Source of the DNA: Orientallactaga sibirica
Lineage: Eukaryota; Chordata; Mammalia; Rodentia; Dipodidae
Length of the DNA stretch: 64,000 nt
Reading direction: 5' to 3'
Assembly (NCBI GenBank): GCA_036365145.1
Contig: JAEOAD010000018.1
Span: 10,336,501 to 10,400,500, forward strand
Part shown: positions 21,076-33,305 of the stretch, one piece after another
Position numbering within the stretch: position 1 is the first letter of the stretch
How the letters are laid out: each line of letters opens with the position of its first letter
Made by a program: the position numbers and the translations under genes
Notes under the pieces: model-generated
The model's input: only the letters and a program-made list of their open reading frames with translations
Databases searched by the model: none
Told to the model about the DNA's origin: nothing

Positions 21076-22007
21076 TAAATTCCACTATTATGTAATGCAT
21101 ATGCATATCTAATTGTGACATTGTACACTTTGAACCTGTAATCTTTTTTCAACTATTATTTTAATTTTAAAACATACTTTACATATCTGTTCAGAATACA
21201 CCAGACTTCTCAATGCTATAATCATCAAATGAAAACTGAATGACCAAACACCTGCTAGGAGTTCTATCATCTCTTGCTTGTAAACTGAAAACTGGAACAT
21301 GAAATCAATTTAGTAGGTGCTCAATCAGTACTGATATTTGTCCCATCTATGTCTTTCATATATTACAGCACACATACACACACAGTCAGAATATAACAAG
21401 AGAAATTTTAATAAAATTGATAAGCCTAAGTTATCACTAGGCAGAGTAAAATTAAAATTGTCAATATATACTGTATAATAAGAGTCCATGTTGTGAACTT
21501 GTTTCAGAAATGTCTTTGTGTTGCTTAGTTGTGGGATAGAATACATTTATTCCTGCAGTATTAGTTTAAGAGTCTCTTGAAATAGATGATATATAGCAGA
21601 AGGAATTCATATACAGGGTATGAAGTTGTATGTGAAGATCCCTAATTTCTACCCAATTCTTGCTTGACAATTCTGGAATTCTCAGCACTGAAAAACAAAA
21701 AAAAGAAAAATAGGCTTGAAAAAGACTGGATATATGATATGTCATTTTGCATTGTAGAACTACACATTAAGACAAAAACTCTGAAGCGACTAGTAATTAC
21801 AAACACATTGCATAACCATCTTAAGCTTCTCCAAGGAGAAGTCAACAGAGAAATAAACTTCTACAAATTCTTCTATTGTTAACATTAAGTCACAAGTCCA
21901 GTGACTCTCAATGGGAAACCTATGTAAATTCCTAGATTGAGAAGTCCTATAATAAGTAAAGTTTTTATCCCACTCAGGACTCTCATTTATGTTAATAAAA
22001 TCTTCAA
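21076..22007. other. No gene seen
   Basis: AT-rich unique DNA. Short open frames (21109-21882) carry no recognisable motif. Confidence 0.5.
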
Positions 22008-22231
22008 GGGGCTGGAGAGATGGGTAAATGGTTTAATATGCTTGCCTATAAAATCTAAGGACCCAGGTTCAATTCCTGAGCACCCACATAAGCCAGATGC
22101 ATAAGGTGGCACATGTATCTAGAGTTCATTTATAGCAGATAGATGCCCTGATATGCCCATTCTCTGTCTCTCTTTCTCTCCCTCTCTCTCCCTATTTTTC
22201 TGTCTCTCAAATAAATAAATAAAACATAAAA
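22008..22231 (+). mobile_element. B2-like SINE
   Basis: Head gggctggagagatgggtaaatgg, (TC)n stretch and an aaataaataaataaaac tail. It directly abuts the 5' truncation point of the next L1. Confidence 0.9.
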
Positions 22232-23190
22232 AAGTCAAGTCCAAATGGATCAGGGACATTAATATCAGACCTGAAACTCTGAAACTGCTAGAGGAAAAGG
22301 CAGGGGAAGCCCTTCAATATATTGGCATAGGCAAGGACTTTCTGAATATAACCCCAACTGCTCAGGGAATAAAACCACTAATCAACCTCTGGGACCTCAT
22401 GAAATTACAAAGCTTTTTTACAGCAAAAGACACTGTGAATAGAGCAAAGAGACAGCCTACAGAATGGGAGAAAATCTTTGCCAGCTATACATCTGACAGA
22501 GGATTAATATACAGAATATACAAAGCACTCAAAAAACAGAATAATAAGAATTCAAACAACCCAGTTAAACAATGGGCTATGGAACTAAATAGAGAGTTCT
22601 CAGAAGAAGAAATACAGATGGCATATAAACATCTAAAAAAAGTGTTCCACACCCTTAGCCATCAGGGAAATGCAAATTAAAACCACTCTGAGATTCCATT
22701 TCACTCCTGTCAGAATGGCTACTATCAAGAAAACAAATGACAATAAGTGTTGGCGTGGATGCAGAAAAAGAGGAACACTTCTACACTGTTGGTGGGAATG
22801 TAATCTGGTCCAGTCATTGTGGAAATCAGTGTGGAGGTTCTTGAGACAGCTAAAAATAGATTTACCATATGATCCAGCTATAGCACTCCTAGGCATATAT
22901 CCAAAGGATTCTTCTCACTACCTCAGAGATACTTGCACAACCATGTTTATTGCTGCTCTATTTACAATAGCTAGGAAATGGAACCAACCTAGATGTCCCT
23001 CCACAGATGAATGGATAATAAAGATGTGGTACATTTACACAATGGAGTTCTATTCAGCCAGTAAAGAAAAATGTAATTATGAAATTTGCAGGGAAATGGA
23101 TGGATCTGGAAAAGATTATACTAAGTGAGGTAACCAAGGCTCAGAAAGCCAAACATCACATGTTCTCTCTCATATGTGGATCCCAGCTAC
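22232..23190 (+). pseudogene. L1 ORF2 C-terminal remnant, frameshifted
   Basis: This is the last part of an L1 ORF2 (reverse transcriptase polyprotein) in an element truncated at its 5' end, so endonuclease and RT domains are absent. The reading frame is open at 22399-22680 and, shifted, at 22670-23128 and 23079-23306, so there are at least two frameshifts (about 22640-22680 and about 23090-23110). The C-terminal zinc-knuckle spacing C-x3-C-x7-H-x4-C is intact (near 22750-22810), followed by the conserved [16 protein letters not shown] and [13 protein letters not shown] segments. The sequence is little diverged, suggesting a fairly recent subfamily. It cannot make a functional protein. Confidence 0.92.
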
Positions 23191-24530
23191 ATATAGACTT
23201 GTGTGTGAACTGGAACCAAACATCGGTACCAGAAACCAGTAAGCTGGTAAAAGGCTATATGGGAGGGAGGAGAAGGAAGGACTTAAGTGTATGGTATTGC
23301 ACATAAATAAGTAGAAAAACAGATTACAGGTTGGGGAATGGCCTAAGCAAGGCCATGGGAAGAGAATGTGTAAAAGAAGGGCAGGGGGAGGGTCAATCAA
23401 AATTCAAGATAGTGTGAATAAGGCTTATGTAAACCTACTTTTTTGAATAATGGCACATCCAGAAGCTGTAGCCTGTTACTAGAAAAATTTCAGTGCCTGG
23501 GATGGGATACCTTCCACTGAGTTGTTGGCCAAGGAGTTCCCAGTAGCCTCCAAAACATTAAAGGCTATTGCCAAAACCCTTGGTTTCTTTTGAGAAACAG
23601 ATGGTAAGACCCTATTGCTGAAGACATCTCTTGACTGAGAGGCAAGGTCACTGAGAAAGCAAGCTGATGCTGAGCAGAAAACCTTCTCCCTGTAGACCAG
23701 CCAACAGAAAGCTGGGAAAAGCTGCACTGCACACAACTGTATGGGGCACAGAAGTCATCAGCAGTGAAAACAGTGGACACTGAAAATTCAAGTTTGGCCA
23801 TACAGGCCCAATGACTGAACGGGTGCAATAGTGGCATGTCTGCTCTTGGGGTAGCCAACTGCTCCATAATTGGACTGAAGGCCCTCTCTATGGGAGGGAA
23901 TTCATACCTGGTACTGAAAAACCTAAGCAAAAGTCTATGGCAGGGCAGGTCATGAGCCTTAGGGGTATAAAGCCTGCTCTTGTCTGGCTAAATGTATATA
24001 TTATTCCCACCAAGCTGCTCTGAAAGCACTACACTTAATGCTCATATTCACATATTAATGCTAGTCTCACTTCTGGTTAGAGAAGCTTCACTTTTCAGAT
24101 GGCGATGACCACTGGGATGACCCAAAAGGCAACATAGTGCTGAGAAGAAGGGATGGAGGAGTGCCCAGCACTGAAACATCTCTGTCACACCCTCCAAGGC
24201 TCAGGGCCCATTAGGGAAGAGGGGGCAGATAGAATGGAAGAGCCAAAGAAAGGGTACGACTCCTTACAGTGCAACTGTCCAGACAGAAATTGGCCTTGAT
24301 ATCCATGACCTTGCAGTGTCTAGCAATACCTTCACAAGACCCTCAAAATAGAAGAAAAAGATGATGACATCAAATTAAAAGAGAGACTAATGGAGAGAGG
24401 GAGGGGATATGATGGAGACTGGAGTTCTAAAGGGAATGGGAGGGGAGGGAAATATCAAGCGTTTTTTGTAAGTATAGAAGTTGTCAATAAAAAATTAAAA
24501 ATATAAATAAAATAAAAATATCAAGAAAAG
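23191..24530 (+). mobile_element. L1 3' UTR and tail
   Basis: Follows the ORF2 remnant; 23600-24490 is colinear with 17092-17992. It ends gttgtcaataaaaaattaaaa. The open frames on the minus strand at 23479-23930 are incidental. Confidence 0.9.
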
Positions 24531-24590
24531 ATTTATTTCATTATGCATGGGTTATAACGTAATAAAGTTTACTTTGAGAAAGACAGGAAT

Positions 24591-24903
24591 TGGGGCTGGA
24601 GAGATGGCTCAGTGGATAAGAGTACTTGTCATGTGAGCATGAGGGCCTGAGAAGATTCAGATCTTCTGGAAACTTCCCATACAGGTGTAGTTTCACATTC
24701 CTGTAACCCCAGTCCTGTGGGGAGAGGTGATAGTAAAGTTGATGGGGTTCACTAGTATGCCAGTCTAACTGAAAAAAAAAAAAAAAAAAAAAAAAAGCCG
24801 CAGGTCCAGACATAGAGGAGAACACTGACAATGGTCCCTAGTCTTTGTATGTGTATACACAGAGTTTGGGAATTTGCACACACTGTATCACATACATCAC
24901 ACA

Positions 24904-24937
<34 letters not shown>

Positions 24938-24945
24938 GCAGAAAA
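24591..24945 (+). mobile_element. B4 SINE (ID-B1 fusion)
   Basis: ID-like left part (ggggctggagagatggctcagtgg), B1-like right part (cacattcctgtaaccccag), an A run at 24771-24797 and a (CA)n tail at 24898-24937. It is interrupted by the long A tract, which is probably expanded. Confidence 0.75.
24898..24938 (+). repeat. (CA)n microsatellite
   Basis: About 20 CA/TA dinucleotides at the end of the B4 element. Confidence 0.95.
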
Positions 24946-25469
24946 ATAAAAGGAAAGGTGGGAATTAAGGATTGTAAATGAAGAAAGAAAGTGTCATTAT
25001 TTAAAGCTCTTAATATTGTGAATGTGGAGGATCTACAGACAAGCTGTTGAAGCTGCTAGAGTGACGAGTCATGATTGCTGATAAATTATAGGTTTAGCAA
25101 ATCAATTCTGTTTCAATCACAGAGAAAATGAAGTTAATGTGCAGATCCTGTTGACAGTGGCATCACAATATGTTTCGTGGCATAGCCACGACTTATATAG
25201 CCATTATCCACTAAGTATTGATAGTAGTTTTTAGGCAAAGCTATGTAGAACTGAGATAAGGGTTGAGGTGGAGGTAGACTGATGCCGGGATGAGCTGGGG
25301 AAAGGGTTAAATGTCCATATCCAGTATTTGGAAGCTATAGGATGGTCATCAAAAACAGACCAAGAAACAGAATATGTTTAGAGACATGGAAGTCAATTGG
25401 GGATAGGAATTAAATAAATTGGATATATATGTAATTTTATAGACATTTAAACATTAAATTATGAAATGA
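24946..25469. other. No gene seen
   Basis: Unassigned unique DNA. Confidence 0.5.
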
Positions 25470-25615
25470 GATTGTGGATTTTAAATCAGTCAGACCTGAG
25501 TTTTGAATGTTTCTCCTTTTTTTTTTCTTACAGCTGTATGTATGACTTTTACTGAAGCTCTTAATGCCCCCAAGGCTTAGGTGTTTTTATCTGTAAAACA
25601 GAATAATAGTGCATA
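25470..25615 (+). mobile_element. MIR remnant
   Basis: Words in MIR order: ttttaaatcagtcagacctgag, then ccccaaggcttagg, then tctgtaaaacagaataatag. Confidence 0.6.
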
Positions 25616-26289
25616 TGTATGATTTTAATGTCAACTAAAATGGTACAAGTACAATCACGAGGAAAAAAATTCTGAAAGACAGGGATGATTACAGGAGCAG
25701 AAAGATGTAATCAATTCTGGAGGCAGTGAGTGAAGAGTAGAGATAGGAACATAATTTACTCATCATGGGCAAAGTCTCTATGCAGAACAGTTCCTCTTTC
25801 AGAGTGTGTTGTTGTAGGAAAAATGCAGTAATTAAAAATAATGCAGAATAAACAGACAGCTTTCATTTACCAAAGCATGTGGAGTATGAAAGACATGTGT
25901 CACTGTACTTGGTTCTCCAGGGTCTTGACTCCCTTCTGACATGTGAATGGTCATTCCCTGACAGGTTGGAGATGGTGCCAGCTGGGACACCCAGTGTCCA
26001 GCAGTGGACTGGCCATATACTTCTACATGACTTCACTCTGCTCTTGGAGTCCAGTTCCCCATTTCTTAGACCTGATTCCCCTTTGGCCTTGCTTATTCTT
26101 GAGCTCCTATGTCCTTCAAAAAACTTAGTTGCCCTTCGTTAATTTATCTGGAATCCATTTTTGTTGGTTGCAACTAAAAACATTGTTGGATAAATGAATC
26201 TATAAACTTGGAAAAGTCAAGTTTGGTTATTCTACAAAACAGGAAGATTTTATTTTTCCTTATGAGATAGAAGATTCAAAGAAAAGGAT
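25616..26289. other. No gene seen
   Basis: Unassigned. A frame of 88 codons at 25879-26142 (plus) overlaps a second frame (25943-26128) and has no known motif. Confidence 0.5.
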
Positions 26290-26640
26290 ATATGAGTTAC
26301 TTTTCTAGATACTGTGACAAATACCTGCCAAAAGGCAAAAGGGTTTATTTCAGCTCACAGTTCAAGGTTCCAGACCATGAGGGTGTGGAAGGCATAGCAC
26401 CAGGTTCTAGGAGAAACTAGCCACTTGTATCTGCTGCAGACAAGAAGTAGGGAACAATGAATGATGCTACACAACTAGCTTTCTTCTTTTTACACAATCC
26501 ACGATCCCAGCCTAAGTATCAATGCCCATATCAATTAAGCTAATCTAGAAAATCCCTCACAGACAGTTCTAGGGATTGGTTTCTATGGTCATTCTAAATC
26601 CTATCAAGATGACAATGGGGATCAATTATTATAGATAGAC
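26290..26640 (-). mobile_element. MaLR LTR (ORR1/MT-like), minus
   Basis: Reverse of the LTR at 19780: a gttacttttctagatactgtgac end, gggtttatttcagctcacag, and tctagaaaatccctcac near the other end. It shares the order of the 48640-48990 copy. Confidence 0.65.
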
Positions 26641-28030
26641 ACATGGAAGGAAAAGAAATAGCCAAGAAGCAAGAGTGGACAAAGAAAAGGGAATTTGGTA
26701 CTTAGCTTCCAGTTCGATGAGACACAATCTCCATGCCTATAAGATAAAACAAACACTGAAATCTAACCTCACATAGGTCTTGTGTGAGGGAAAATTATGG
26801 TGAAAATCAAGGAAGGAAGTGGCCCAATGTGAAAGAAAACAAGAACAGACTTCGCTAAATAGTATGACAATTCACAAATAAAACTGGCATGGGGCACTGA
26901 AAGGTTTACAGATGGCTGGAAAAACCTTTAAGTACCAGCTGTACCCTCACTTTGCAAATCCCTCCAGGGATCAGTAAAAATGAAGAATTCTCAGGAATTC
27001 AGACTGAAGTTTGGAGTCTTCTTGTGTGAGACCCACAAGGCAGCATACCTCAGCTGACATTGGCTTCGAAATAGAAGCTTAACCTAAAAAATAAAATGAA
27101 TGTTCTTGAAACATGATGTTGGAAGGTTCTCTTAAATCCTGCAAGTTTTCCTGCAGGCTCTGCTGGTAAGAGACAAGGTCACTTTAATCCAGGCTAATCT
27201 AATACATGATTGGATAAGAATCTATACTCAGAACAGCCTCACCAGAATGAACTGAAAAAGAGCTAACAGGTGGGACATCACTGGGATTGGGACAGCGAGA
27301 AGTAAAGCAACAAGTGCCTGGGTAGCTGGAGCACCTGGGAGGAAGATGTTCTGGCAGATGCCTGGTGCCACTTGGAAAGTGTTAGCCAGCCTGGAAGTTC
27401 AGGTTAAGAAGACACCAGCAAAGGCAGAAAGACCATAGCAAGTTCTCAGCTAACCTGGGCTATATAGCATAGGCTATGTAGTAAGACCTTGTCTCCAAAA
27501 ACTAGCAAGAAGGAAGACACCTGTGATCTAAGGGAAATGTCCCCAACCTACTAATCAGCATTCAGTGTTACCTTGCAGACCTGAACTTAAGTCACAATAT
27601 GTACTGTGTACAACCCCTCCACCCTTCCTTCTGCACCACACAACAGCACTGAAGGATGTTCTCTTCTGAAAGTCAGCTAACAGGTTGATTCATTCTACTG
27701 CTTCACTGTCTTATCTACATGGTCTCAGCATTTGTATGCTACTTTCTCCAGTTGTGTGTAGATAAGACAGCCATAAAAATTCAGAAGTCCTTGAAGTGGG
27801 CAGAAAAAATGGATTATGTCTGCTTTCCATTGTCTTTGAACTCTTACACTAAACTATGCTGAGAAAACTGATAATGATTCAATTTTTTCTTGTTCAGGAA
27901 AACATAGATAAACTATGTCCAAAAGAATGCAATTGTTTATTTCCTGTAAATAAACTGACCCGTTTTACCCTGTTTGAAAATTGGTTGCCATATTCCTGAT
28001 CATTTCATAGTGAATATGTGAATACGTTTG
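26641..28030. other. Mostly unassigned; no gene
   Basis: Unique-looking DNA. A short B1-like right arm (tgggctatatagcataggc ... agaccttgtctccaaaa) is visible at about 27440-27510 on the + strand. Confidence 0.4.
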
Positions 28031-28370
28031 TTGGGGCAGGGGAGATGGCTCAGTGGGTAAAGCACTTGCTGTGCAAGCGTAAGGGTCTGAGTTAATCCCC
28101 GGCACCGTGTGAGTACTGGATGGGCACGGAAACCCACCCGTAATCCTAATGCCCAGGAGGCAGACAGGAAATCGTCAGGACAAGCTGGCTAGCTAGACTA
28201 GCTAGTGAGTGAGCACTGGGTTTGAGTGAGAAACCCTGTCTCAGTAAACAAAGTGGAGAGCAGCCAAGTAAGATAGTTGCCAGACTCTGGACTCTACACG
28301 TATACATCCACATGCCCTGCACACGTGTCCACACATAATCAAACCCACATACTACACACAAACAAGGCAC
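28031..28370 (+). mobile_element. B4 SINE (ID-B1 fusion)
   Basis: ID part ggggagatggctcagtggg, B1 part gggcacggaaacccacccg, then ccctgtctcagtaaac and a CA-rich end. Confidence 0.85.
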
Positions 28371-28424
28371 ATTTTGATTGGATGAATGGCATATAAATAA
28401 AAGATAAACTATAACTCACCAATT

Positions 28425-29262
28425 AAGATATAAAATTTATTGTTATTTTTATTCAGTTTTTAGCATAGGTTGTAGTATGTCTCTTCGTGCCCCCTCCCCG
28501 TGTCCCACTTTCCCCGAGGGTCTTCCTCAGTGTGGTTATTGGTGTCACTGTGGGATATTAGAGCATCTGTCTCTCAGGTGAGCTGTGCCTCAGGTTGTTT
28601 CTATCCACCTTGTGGCTCTTATAATCTTCCTGCCCCCTCTTCTGTAACAGTTCCTGAGCCTTGGTAGGCGTGTGATTGGTTAGTGTTGACTTCTCTGCAG
28701 CCTCTGTAATTCTGTTATGTGCTTTGGTGAACCACAGGGTTTGATGCTCTCTTCCTGGGTATGGATGTCACGTTAGTATTGGGAGCAATACTCATGTCGC
28801 TGCTTCCCCTGCACTTTCTTCTGGACTCCATAATTGTGGCACAGCACATTGTGAGCATTTTCTTTTTTTTTTTTTTTGCTCTCAGTTCCCACGTTATCTC
28901 TTGGTGTTCTAGGATGGAAGCCTGTGATGTTTTCAACAGCAGGATCTTCTCTTTTAGCTCTGTCTGGTAACCAAGTGTTTGGCAAAAGCTTACATTTTTT
29001 ATGGGGAATCATAAGGATCCCCTAGACAACTGCTCACTGTGCAGGTACAACATTTTGAGAGGTAAAGTAGGGTCCCACTTTAGTCTTTAAACAAGAGTTC
29101 TACTCATTTTTCAGCTATGGAGCCCCTTTCACAATGGCTCTATGCCCTTCGGCCTCTGTTGGGGCATGACTACACTCTAGTCAGTTTCACAAAGGAGGGC
29201 AGGCCCATGAAGATGTCTTCCAGCAACTGTCTATGGATGCAATATTTGATTCCTATTAACTA
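28425..29262 (-). mobile_element. Possible old L1 3' UTR, minus
   Basis: It opens with tttattgttatttttattcag (a complement of an A-rich end) and continues for 800 bp without coding potential. The pattern fits a reversed older L1 3' UTR, but I cannot confirm the family. A T run lies at 28860-28877. Confidence 0.3.
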
Positions 29263-29428
29263 AAGGCCATCTGAAAGGAACACAGCAGAATTACAACAGG
29301 TAACTTACAATGGAATTCCACACAACAGTTACTAGGAAAGGAGGAAAGAAATAGAGCAAGTAGAGGCAGAGAGAGCAAGTACATTGGTAGAAAATTTATC
29401 CAAGATGTGCAGGTTAAAAATAAATCCA

Positions 29429-29577
29429 GCCAGGAGGTGGTGCACACCTCTAATCCCAGCACTCACTTGGGAGGCAGAGAAAGGAAGATCACCATGAGGT
29501 CAGGGCCAGTTTGAGACTACAGAGTGAATGCCAGGTCAGTCTGGATTAGAGTGAAACCCTACCTCAAAAAAAAAAAT
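29429..29577 (+). mobile_element. B1 SINE
   Basis: gccaggaggtggtgcacacc, ctaatcccagcactcacttg, gagtgaaaccctacctc and an A tail. Confidence 0.93.
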
Positions 29578-29829
29578 CAACCAATCAAATTACAGAACAT
29601 GTTAGTACAATCCCATTTTTTTTTGTTAAAACACTCACACCCGTGTTGACACATTTACTAAATAGAATACTGGAGCATGCCAAACCTTTAAAAGAAGGTT
29701 GGGATTGTGGGCTAATTATCCTTTATATTTCAAGTTTATTTATGCAAATCATGTATTTTAGTAATAAAGACAAGAACTGTAAAATTTTTGCAAAGTAAGA
29801 AAAGCAGTTGATTCTACTAGAGAAACGGA

Positions 29830-30165
29830 GCATAGTCTGTTCTAGTGACTATCACAAAACATCCTAAACTGCGTGGCCTCTAATCAGCATGTTTTCCTCA
29901 CAGTGTGGGTGGCTGGGAAGTACAGGGCAAGGTCCTGTAGGTTTGGTATTCAGTGAGGATCTTCTTAGATTGTGTGTGGTGCCTTCTCATGATTTCTGAC
30001 TGGCAGAAAGGAACAGGAGCTCCTGCAGTCTTAAAGGGGCACCAATCTCATCCACAGACTTTGTCTCCATGACCTCATCACCTCCCCAATGTCCTTGCCA
30101 ACTCCTAATACCTCACACTGTGGATTAGGTTTAAACATGTGAATGTGGGGGAGACCAAGTATTTG
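29830..30165 (-). mobile_element. MLT1/MST-type MaLR LTR
   Basis: Words in the reverse order of the family: actatcacaaaacatcc, ctcacagtgtgggtggctgg, catgacctcatcacctcccc and aacatgtgaatgtggg. Confidence 0.65.
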
Positions 30166-30669
30166 AGATCAAATATAGAAGGATCCAGCACAGATTTCCT
30201 GGATTCATGACATATGAAATGTTACTGTAATGTCAGTACTGAAAAAATGGAATTTTGTGCCTACTGATGTAATATTTTTAAGCCTACAGGTAGTGTGGGA
30301 TTGTAGCTATATTTCATTGTACCACTAGGGGGAGCAATGCGCAAATAACTCCTCCAGGCTCTGCTTGGCTGGTCTAAGAGGAGGATGTGGAGGGCTTTCA
30401 TTCCCCATGTGCTTCTCAGCTTTCAAATAATACAGTCATCTCAGGGCTCTGGGAGCTGTCAGGAATACTTCATCTCAGAAGACAACTTACTGACTGCTCA
30501 CAGGTGCATCTGAATCAGTGTCCACTCACTCAGGCACCACTATGGGCCAGGCACTGCACTGGGACAAGGTCAGACTGCCGGCCAGTAGGGAATCAGATCA
30601 CTGACAAACACACCCACACAAAAGCACAGTGCTCGTACTTCTGTTGTTATCATTCACCTCACCTTAGCT
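30166..30669. other. No gene seen
   Basis: Unassigned. The 101-codon frame at 30387-30692 (plus) has no known domain. Confidence 0.5.
30322..30335 (+). promoter_or_regulatory. CTCF-like motif in unique DNA
   Basis: CCACTAGGGGGAGC matches the CTCF core CCACYAGGGGGCRC with one change. It lies outside recognised repeats. Occupancy is unknown. Confidence 0.4.
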
Positions 30670-30800
30670 TTGTCTATTCTGCTAGCATGTAAACACCTTG
30701 ACAGCTGGGTTTTTGTCTGCTCATGGTATACTCCCAGCTCCTGGAACATAGCAAGAGCTCAGTAACTATTTATTGGATGAAGAAGTATAAACTTCGTGGA
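30670..30800 (+). mobile_element. L2 3' end
   Basis: The L2 tail signature is visible: cctggaacatagcaagagctcagtaactatttattgg (given in two parts: up to agctc, then agtaactatttattgg). Confidence 0.65.
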
Positions 30801-31225
30801 GCATGAACCCTGTAGCCACTTGAATAATTTCACCATTTTACATTTCTTACCGGCAATGGGTAGGCGTGATACCCTAAAAGAGTATACAATTATTTGACAT
30901 TAGCACTAAAAGCGAGCTTGAGACATCACCCTTTCGTAGAAGAGGGAATGGCAGCAGATGGGAGAAGAAGCTGGCTCAAGGGCACAAAAGCTGAAGGGCA
31001 GAGTCAGGGGTGTAAGCCCGGCCTTTTGACTCCCAACCACTGTTTCCTGCACACCCTGCTGTGCCTTCGCTCCCCTGTTCCTTCAGTATCCTCTTCCAGA
31101 GCAGTAACCTGCATCAGTTCATGACCTGAGCTACTCACTCGATCAAGGGCAGAGACAAAACTTGGCCATCTGTATTCAGTATTCACAAGTCGGATGTGAG
31201 TCTGGCCAGTCTGTTTGTATGAGAC
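30801..31225. other. No gene seen
   Basis: Unassigned unique DNA. Confidence 0.5.
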
Positions 31226-31575
31226 TCAGTATTCAGTTCCTGTTACCTTCTGTGTGCTAAGTCCTTCCTACCATCCAGTCATTTGCTCTTCACCACAGTC
31301 CTATACATGCTCTGAAATTGTCCCCATTTTACTAATGGCAAAATGCAATAGTGATGTGCATTGTACCAGCGTGTGACTTGACTGAATTTAGTATTTTTTT
31401 CTGAGGATTTCATGTTTATTAGTAAGTTTAATTAACTCTCTGTCGGCCCTTGAAGTAAAAGCATTCATCATTCCTATTACCTGCCAATGTGGACCCTGAG
31501 GTCAAGGAAAGGCAAGCTGTTTGTCTAAGGTCAAATCAGTAGGAAATTGCAAAGCTATAATCCGTTTCAATCCTA
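31226..31575 (-). mobile_element. MIR-type remnants
   Basis: Two blocks read like MIR in reverse: gtgtgctaagtccttcctacc ... attgtccccattttactaatgg (31250-31345) and ggaccctgaggtcaaggaaagg ... gtctaaggtcaaatcagtagg (31485-31565). Confidence 0.5.
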
Positions 31576-32394
31576 TGTTTCATTTCCTCTCAGAAAATAG
31601 AGAAAAAGCTGGGGGGTCCCTGGCAGAAGGTCTCATTGGGCTTATCAGCTGACTCTGTTTAGGTATATGTTTTATTCCACAAGATAAAGTTGTATATTCA
31701 GACCAGAATCCCCTTTGTTAGGAAGTAACAGGCCTAGAGCAAGATAGAAAGAAGAGATGGTTATAATGCAAAATCTGCCTGGCCTGCAATCAATATTTTC
31801 TTTCAGGGACCATTTTTCTCTTTCATTTTGTGTCACCTGCTAAGCTGTTTCTAAACTGCAGAAGCTGCTCACAGAGAGCTTGTAAGAGGTGCATTCACTG
31901 GACAGGAGACAAACATCAGATGGATGGGCAAGACTTCCTAGTCAACCCTTCCATGAGGGACTGAGATGCTGGCTCAGCCTCATGTAGGCACACTGAAGCT
32001 TGGGCATCCTAGGCTAAATGGGATAGTGAACTGAAGTTACCTCAGAGCTCCTTGGAAGGGGTGTTCAAGGGAATAAAGCTAGCTTTCTCTATTATCCTGT
32101 CAAACAAATCCTGGCTCTGAGTCCCTGAACATCATCAGAAGAGGCAGTCTAAAAGGATGGGCAGGAAGTGGATCTTTTGCTGGCTGAGGATGTTCTTGCT
32201 GACTGAACGATTACATCTGGAACAGAGCAAACAGGAGAAAAGGCTTGGCTTGCTAATACCAAGAGCTTGAGCGCAAACTGGATGTGTTCTGACCTCTGAA
32301 ACTGGTACTTATGGTAATTTTCAGAGTCTCATTCCAGACAACAGTGTGCCGAACAAAGGACGGAGAGTCCAGTAACCAGGGGTGTGTCCCACAC
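31576..32394. other. No gene seen
   Basis: Unassigned unique DNA. Confidence 0.5.
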
Positions 32395-32545
32395 ACCTGC
32401 TGTGTGACATGCAGTAGGGTGGGGGAAGGAATTTTGCATCTCTAAGTCTCAGCATCTATAAAATGGGAGGCTTAAGAAGCCTTTCTCCCAGGAAAATTAT
32501 AAAGGCCTGTCACCTAGTATGTGCTCAGTAAATCGTGCTGTAGAG
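32395..32545 (+). mobile_element. MIR remnant
   Basis: Core words in order: cctgctgtgtgacatgcag, tctaagtctcagcatctataaaatggg, gtatgtgctcagtaaat. Confidence 0.75.
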
Positions 32546-32811
32546 CAATCTCATGGTGCGAGAGGTAACAGAGGAATAGATTGTTTCTTTTCCTCTTTCA
32601 GCCTGAAATTCCTCCTCTGAGGGGTATAGAATTCAAATGTCACCTTCTTTACGATCTCTGACTATTCTGCAGGGTAGTGGCCATTCCACAGAGGATCATT
32701 ATATATGCACATGCACATACACACACATGTACATCTACACACATTTTCCCTAGATTTTGTGAAGGAGAATAACTTTAATCATAAGATCTCAATAAAAAAA
32801 ATTATAACCGT

Positions 32812-33002
32812 GGGCTGGAGAGATGGATTAGCAGTTAAGTCACTTGCCTGCAAAGCCTAAGGACCCATGTTTAACTCTCCAGATCCAACATAAGCCAGAT
32901 GTACAAAGGTGAGGCAAGCACAAGGTCACACATGCCAACTAGATGGCACAAGCATCCAGAGTTTGATTACAGTGACTGAGGCCCTGTTGCACCAATTCTC
33001 TT

Positions 33003-33052
<50 letters not shown>

Positions 33053-33065
33053 AAACAAAAAAAAA
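32812..33065 (+). mobile_element. B2-like SINE with (CT)n expansion
   Basis: Starts gggctggagagatgg; its CT stretch has grown to about 46 bases (33005-33050). A small internal duplication (gatgtacaaaggtgaggc then acatgccaactagatggcac) is also present. Confidence 0.92.
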
Positions 33066-33084
33066 TTAAAAATATATCTAAAAA

Positions 33085-33305
33085 CAAGAAGTATTTATTA
33101 AACACCTACTGAGTGCCAGGCATTGACCACCAGTTCTCTGATTTAAACTTCCTCAACCCTTGATGTGAGTACCGTTATCACTAGTTTTCAAGCGTGGAAA
33201 CTGAGGAGTAGAGCGGTTGGCATGGCCTTCCCAGAGTCACACTGACTGAGAGTGGCCAAATCCACACTTATCTCTGTCTGTCTGAGCACCACACATTCCT
33301 ATCCA
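33085..33305 (-). mobile_element. MIR remnant, minus
   Basis: Reads in reverse: cacctactgagtgccaggc, caagcgtggaaactgagg, agtcacactgactgag. Confidence 0.7.
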
